A stretch of DNA of 64,000 bases, taken from Methanospirillum hungatei (lineage in GTDB: Archaea > Halobacteriota > Methanomicrobia > Methanomicrobiales > Methanospirillaceae). Made by a program: the position numbers and the translations under genes. Location: NCBI RefSeq assembly GCF_019263745.1, contig NZ_CP077107.1:1302001-1366000 (forward strand), given 5' to 3'. Below are positions 59,196 to 64,000 of this stretch, piece after piece; the stretch's first letter is position 1; each line of letters begins with the position of its first letter. Below the pieces are notes generated by a model. That model had not been told where the DNA came from. It saw only the letters and a program-made list of their open reading frames with translations, and did not search any database.

Positions 59196-59459
59196 TTACC
59201 TTCCGAAGCAAACATTCCCCGGCCGCCGGCTCCTGATGTTTCAGGAAGCGTGTGGGATACAATAATTGATCGAAGTCACATATATAGATATCCTGAATCT
59301 GAAGGAAAATTTCGGCCACCATATAATATTCAGTCTGCCTCTGGTTCATCACCCGATGTTTTCTAATTCAATTTTATAACGATATTATTTCAAAATTATA
59401 CATCTGAAACAGGAACTGGTTAGATCTCTGGAGATCTCTATTGTCTCTATAGCGCAGTT

Positions 59460-59879
59460 TCAGTTCGTACTGATACTTTGATATTCATGATTCACCGCAT
59501 AGAGTCCCGGCAAGGGAGAAATATACACCTCGCCAAAAAATGTCTCCTGAATGATCTCGAGATATCCTTCATGCATAAGGAATAACAAGGGAATAAAAAC
59601 ATGAACCGGAGGCCATGAAAGCCGATTCGCCATATCTGATAAGGTGACTGTGCCCCCGGAAGTAGCGCAATCGGCAAAGCAGGACAGAACCTGCATGGCA
59701 CTTTCCTGGTAGGCTTCTTCATGAGCGATTGACACGACTTCTTCGGTATAAACAAGTCCGTCAAAACTCCAGACCTCACGTTGGCGCCGTCGCTCTTCTT
59801 TTTCAGCATTTCGAAGAAGATTTATCAGATCATACAGAGTAATTGGTTATTTCCGCGTGTTTTTCCGTTTTAAAGACAC
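59460..59879 (-). pseudogene. scpA: Broken 3' end of scpA (kleisin-type segregation protein)
   Basis: In one frame the - strand reads SLKRKNTRK, stop, PITLYDLINLLRNAEKEERR…, VFIPLLFLMHEGYLEIIQ, FFGEVYIS. This is the C-terminal half of ScpA, the kleisin that bridges SMC: P-(I/V)-(S/T)-LYDL, then a winged helix ending in a FGEIYI-like strand. An in-frame TAA at 59847-59849 interrupts it and there is no N-terminal half: 5' of it lies the end of the second rRNA operon. A GTG at 59735 gives only 91 residues. The true scpA is presumably elsewhere. Confidence 0.68.
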
Positions 59880-59955
59880 TTGATCTCATGCTTAAGTAGA
59901 GACACGAAATAGAAAAAACGGCAATCGACCATTAAACTCAAAAATCAAATCAATA

Positions 59956-59996
59956 TAACAATTTACAATAATAACAAGAAGAACAATTCAAGAATA
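59956..59996 (-). terminator. Pyrimidine-rich terminator of rRNA operon 2
   Basis: Same bases as after operon 1; the identity of the two operons begins here. Confidence 0.5.
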
Positions 59997-60014
59997 GATC
60001 ATTTTTTCATTGAA

Positions 60015-60137
60015 CAATAGCAGCGAGGAAGGTTTCCCGAGGACTCGCGTACCTCAGTACCATCATCCACGTGAGGTGTCTTAACTTCCGTGTTCGGAAA
60101 GGGAACGGGTGTAACACACCTGCTGTGGCCGCTATTG
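60015..60137 (-). rRNA. rrf: 5S rRNA, operon 2
   Basis: Identical to the copy at 54075-54197. Confidence 0.95.
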
Positions 60138-60139
60138 AG

Positions 60140-60211
60140 AGCCAAGATCCGGATTTGAACCGGAGTGTAGTTGATCTGCAGTCAACCGCGTGGCCGCTCC
60201 GCCATCTTGGC
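60140..60211 (-). tRNA. tRNA-Cys (GCA), operon 2
   Basis: Identical to 54200-54271; again between 23S and 5S. Anticodon at 60177-60179. Confidence 0.96.
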
Positions 60212-60228
60212 CTGGCTTGGACAGTGTT

Positions 60229-60284
60229 GGAGACGCAGGAAAAGAATCAGTAGCGTTTCAGGATTTCGTCTGGGTTTGAGAAAC
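60229..60284 (-). other. 23S processing stem, 3' arm, operon 2
   Basis: Same as 54289-54344; pairs with 63211-63267. Confidence 0.7.
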
Positions 60285-60289
60285 TGAAT

Positions 60290-63210
<2,921 letters not shown>

Positions 63211-63267
63211 GTTTCTTCAAACCCATGTAACGTCCAGAAACGCCTAGTGATCTCTTTCTGCGTCTCC
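63211..63267 (-). other. 23S processing stem, 5' arm, operon 2
   Basis: Same as 57271-57327. Confidence 0.7.
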
Positions 63268-63360
63268 TTTACACAGCGTATCATTGCCCCGGTTTCACGG
63301 GGTCTCAAGCCCTTCCCCGGATCTGTCGCCAGACCGGGTGCATCTAAAATCTAACACCAG

Positions 63361-63433
63361 TGGACCCGTGGGGATTTGAACCCCAGGCCTCGGCGTTGCA
63401 AACGCCGCGCTCTTCCAACTGAGCTACGAGCCC
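63361..63433 (-). tRNA. tRNA-Ala (TGC), operon 2
   Basis: Identical to 57421-57493; anticodon at 63398-63400. Confidence 0.97.
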
Positions 63434-63447
63434 TCTGATTCCATTCC

Positions 63448-63493
63448 GGAACACTGGCAACTCTATGGTCTGTCTGCATCTGCTACTACTTTC
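63448..63493 (-). other. 16S processing stem, 3' arm, operon 2
   Basis: Same as 57508-57553; its partner lies beyond the window. Confidence 0.7.
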
Positions 63494-63501
63494 ATTTCGT
63501 T

Positions 63502-64000
<499 letters not shown>

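Larger units (their letters stand above)
59029..59459. other. rRNA leader, promoter and intergenic DNA with no supported gene
   Basis: Contains the 16S leader with the 5' processing arm, a promoter candidate and AT-rich DNA. An 87-codon frame at 59103-59366 (+) is present but overlaps the promoter and leader and looks like no known protein. Confidence 0.6.

Noticed and set aside
59161-59352. 63-codon - strand frame in the rRNA leader region
   Set aside because: Runs through the candidate rRNA promoter and has no ribosome-binding site.
59103-59366. 87-codon + strand frame upstream of 16S
   Set aside because: It begins two bases after the 16S processing arm and covers the candidate rRNA promoter; composition is not protein-like and no family is recognised.

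Overview
The window looks like chromosomal DNA of a methanogenic euryarchaeon of the order Methanomicrobiales, most like Methanospirillum. This rests on the split RNA polymerase genes (A', A'', B', B''), the archaeal amidotransferase GatDE, Sep-tRNA:Cys-tRNA synthase (found mainly in methanogens), an FNT formate transporter, archaeal-only conserved families (UPF0212/DUF555, DUF2070, DUF2150, DUF473, PAC2) and archaeal rRNA genes. The species assignment is inference, because no database search was possible.

Layout. 1-9407 (+) is a housekeeping run: the 3' part of argH, then gatD and gatE in ATGA overlaps, an Arg/Gly-rich basic protein, a helical protein, a nitroreductase, UPF0212, a PfkB kinase, a DUF2070 membrane protein and a formate/nitrite transporter. 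9414-15842 holds a HerA-like ATPase, a secreted Cys-rich protein with ten galaxin-type repeats, the tRNA-dependent cysteine gene pscS with a coupled 60-residue protein, thiI, and two small archaeal conserved genes. 15961-23235 is the most unusual region. It has two tandem chagasin-like (I42) lipoproteins, a methyltransferase, a bacterial-style partner-switching set (RsbW-like kinase, STAS protein, dCache-HAMP-SpoIIE phosphatase), a metallo-beta-lactamase protein fused to a degenerate histidine-kinase-like C-terminus, and a third chagasin-like lipoprotein overlapping the phosphatase gene.

23339-34664 holds PAC2, DUF473, tRNA-Arg and the reverse-strand RNA polymerase operon rpoH-rpoB2-rpoB1-rpoA1-rpoA2-rpl30e-nusA, with tRNA-Lys in front. 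RpoA2 carries about 285 extra N-terminal residues. 34945-49146 is mixed: a PD-(D/E)XK-like protein, an FMN glutamate-synthase-type enzyme, ferritin, unknown membrane and secreted proteins, a membrane-bound HTH regulator, alaS, a SWIM protein, a Nif3-like protein, MscL, a fused N-carbamoylputrescine amidase/agmatine deiminase, and a DMT transporter with a His-rich tail. 49226-53191 is a polar amino acid ABC system with two divergently encoded binding proteins.

54016-64000 holds two tandem, apparently identical rRNA operons on the reverse strand, repeated at 5,940 bp. The order in each is 16S, tRNA-Ala, 23S, tRNA-Cys, 5S, and the second is cut by the window end inside 16S. Between them lie the rRNA promoter and leader and the broken 3' end of an scpA (kleisin) gene. 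I saw no CRISPR array, transposase or prophage gene.
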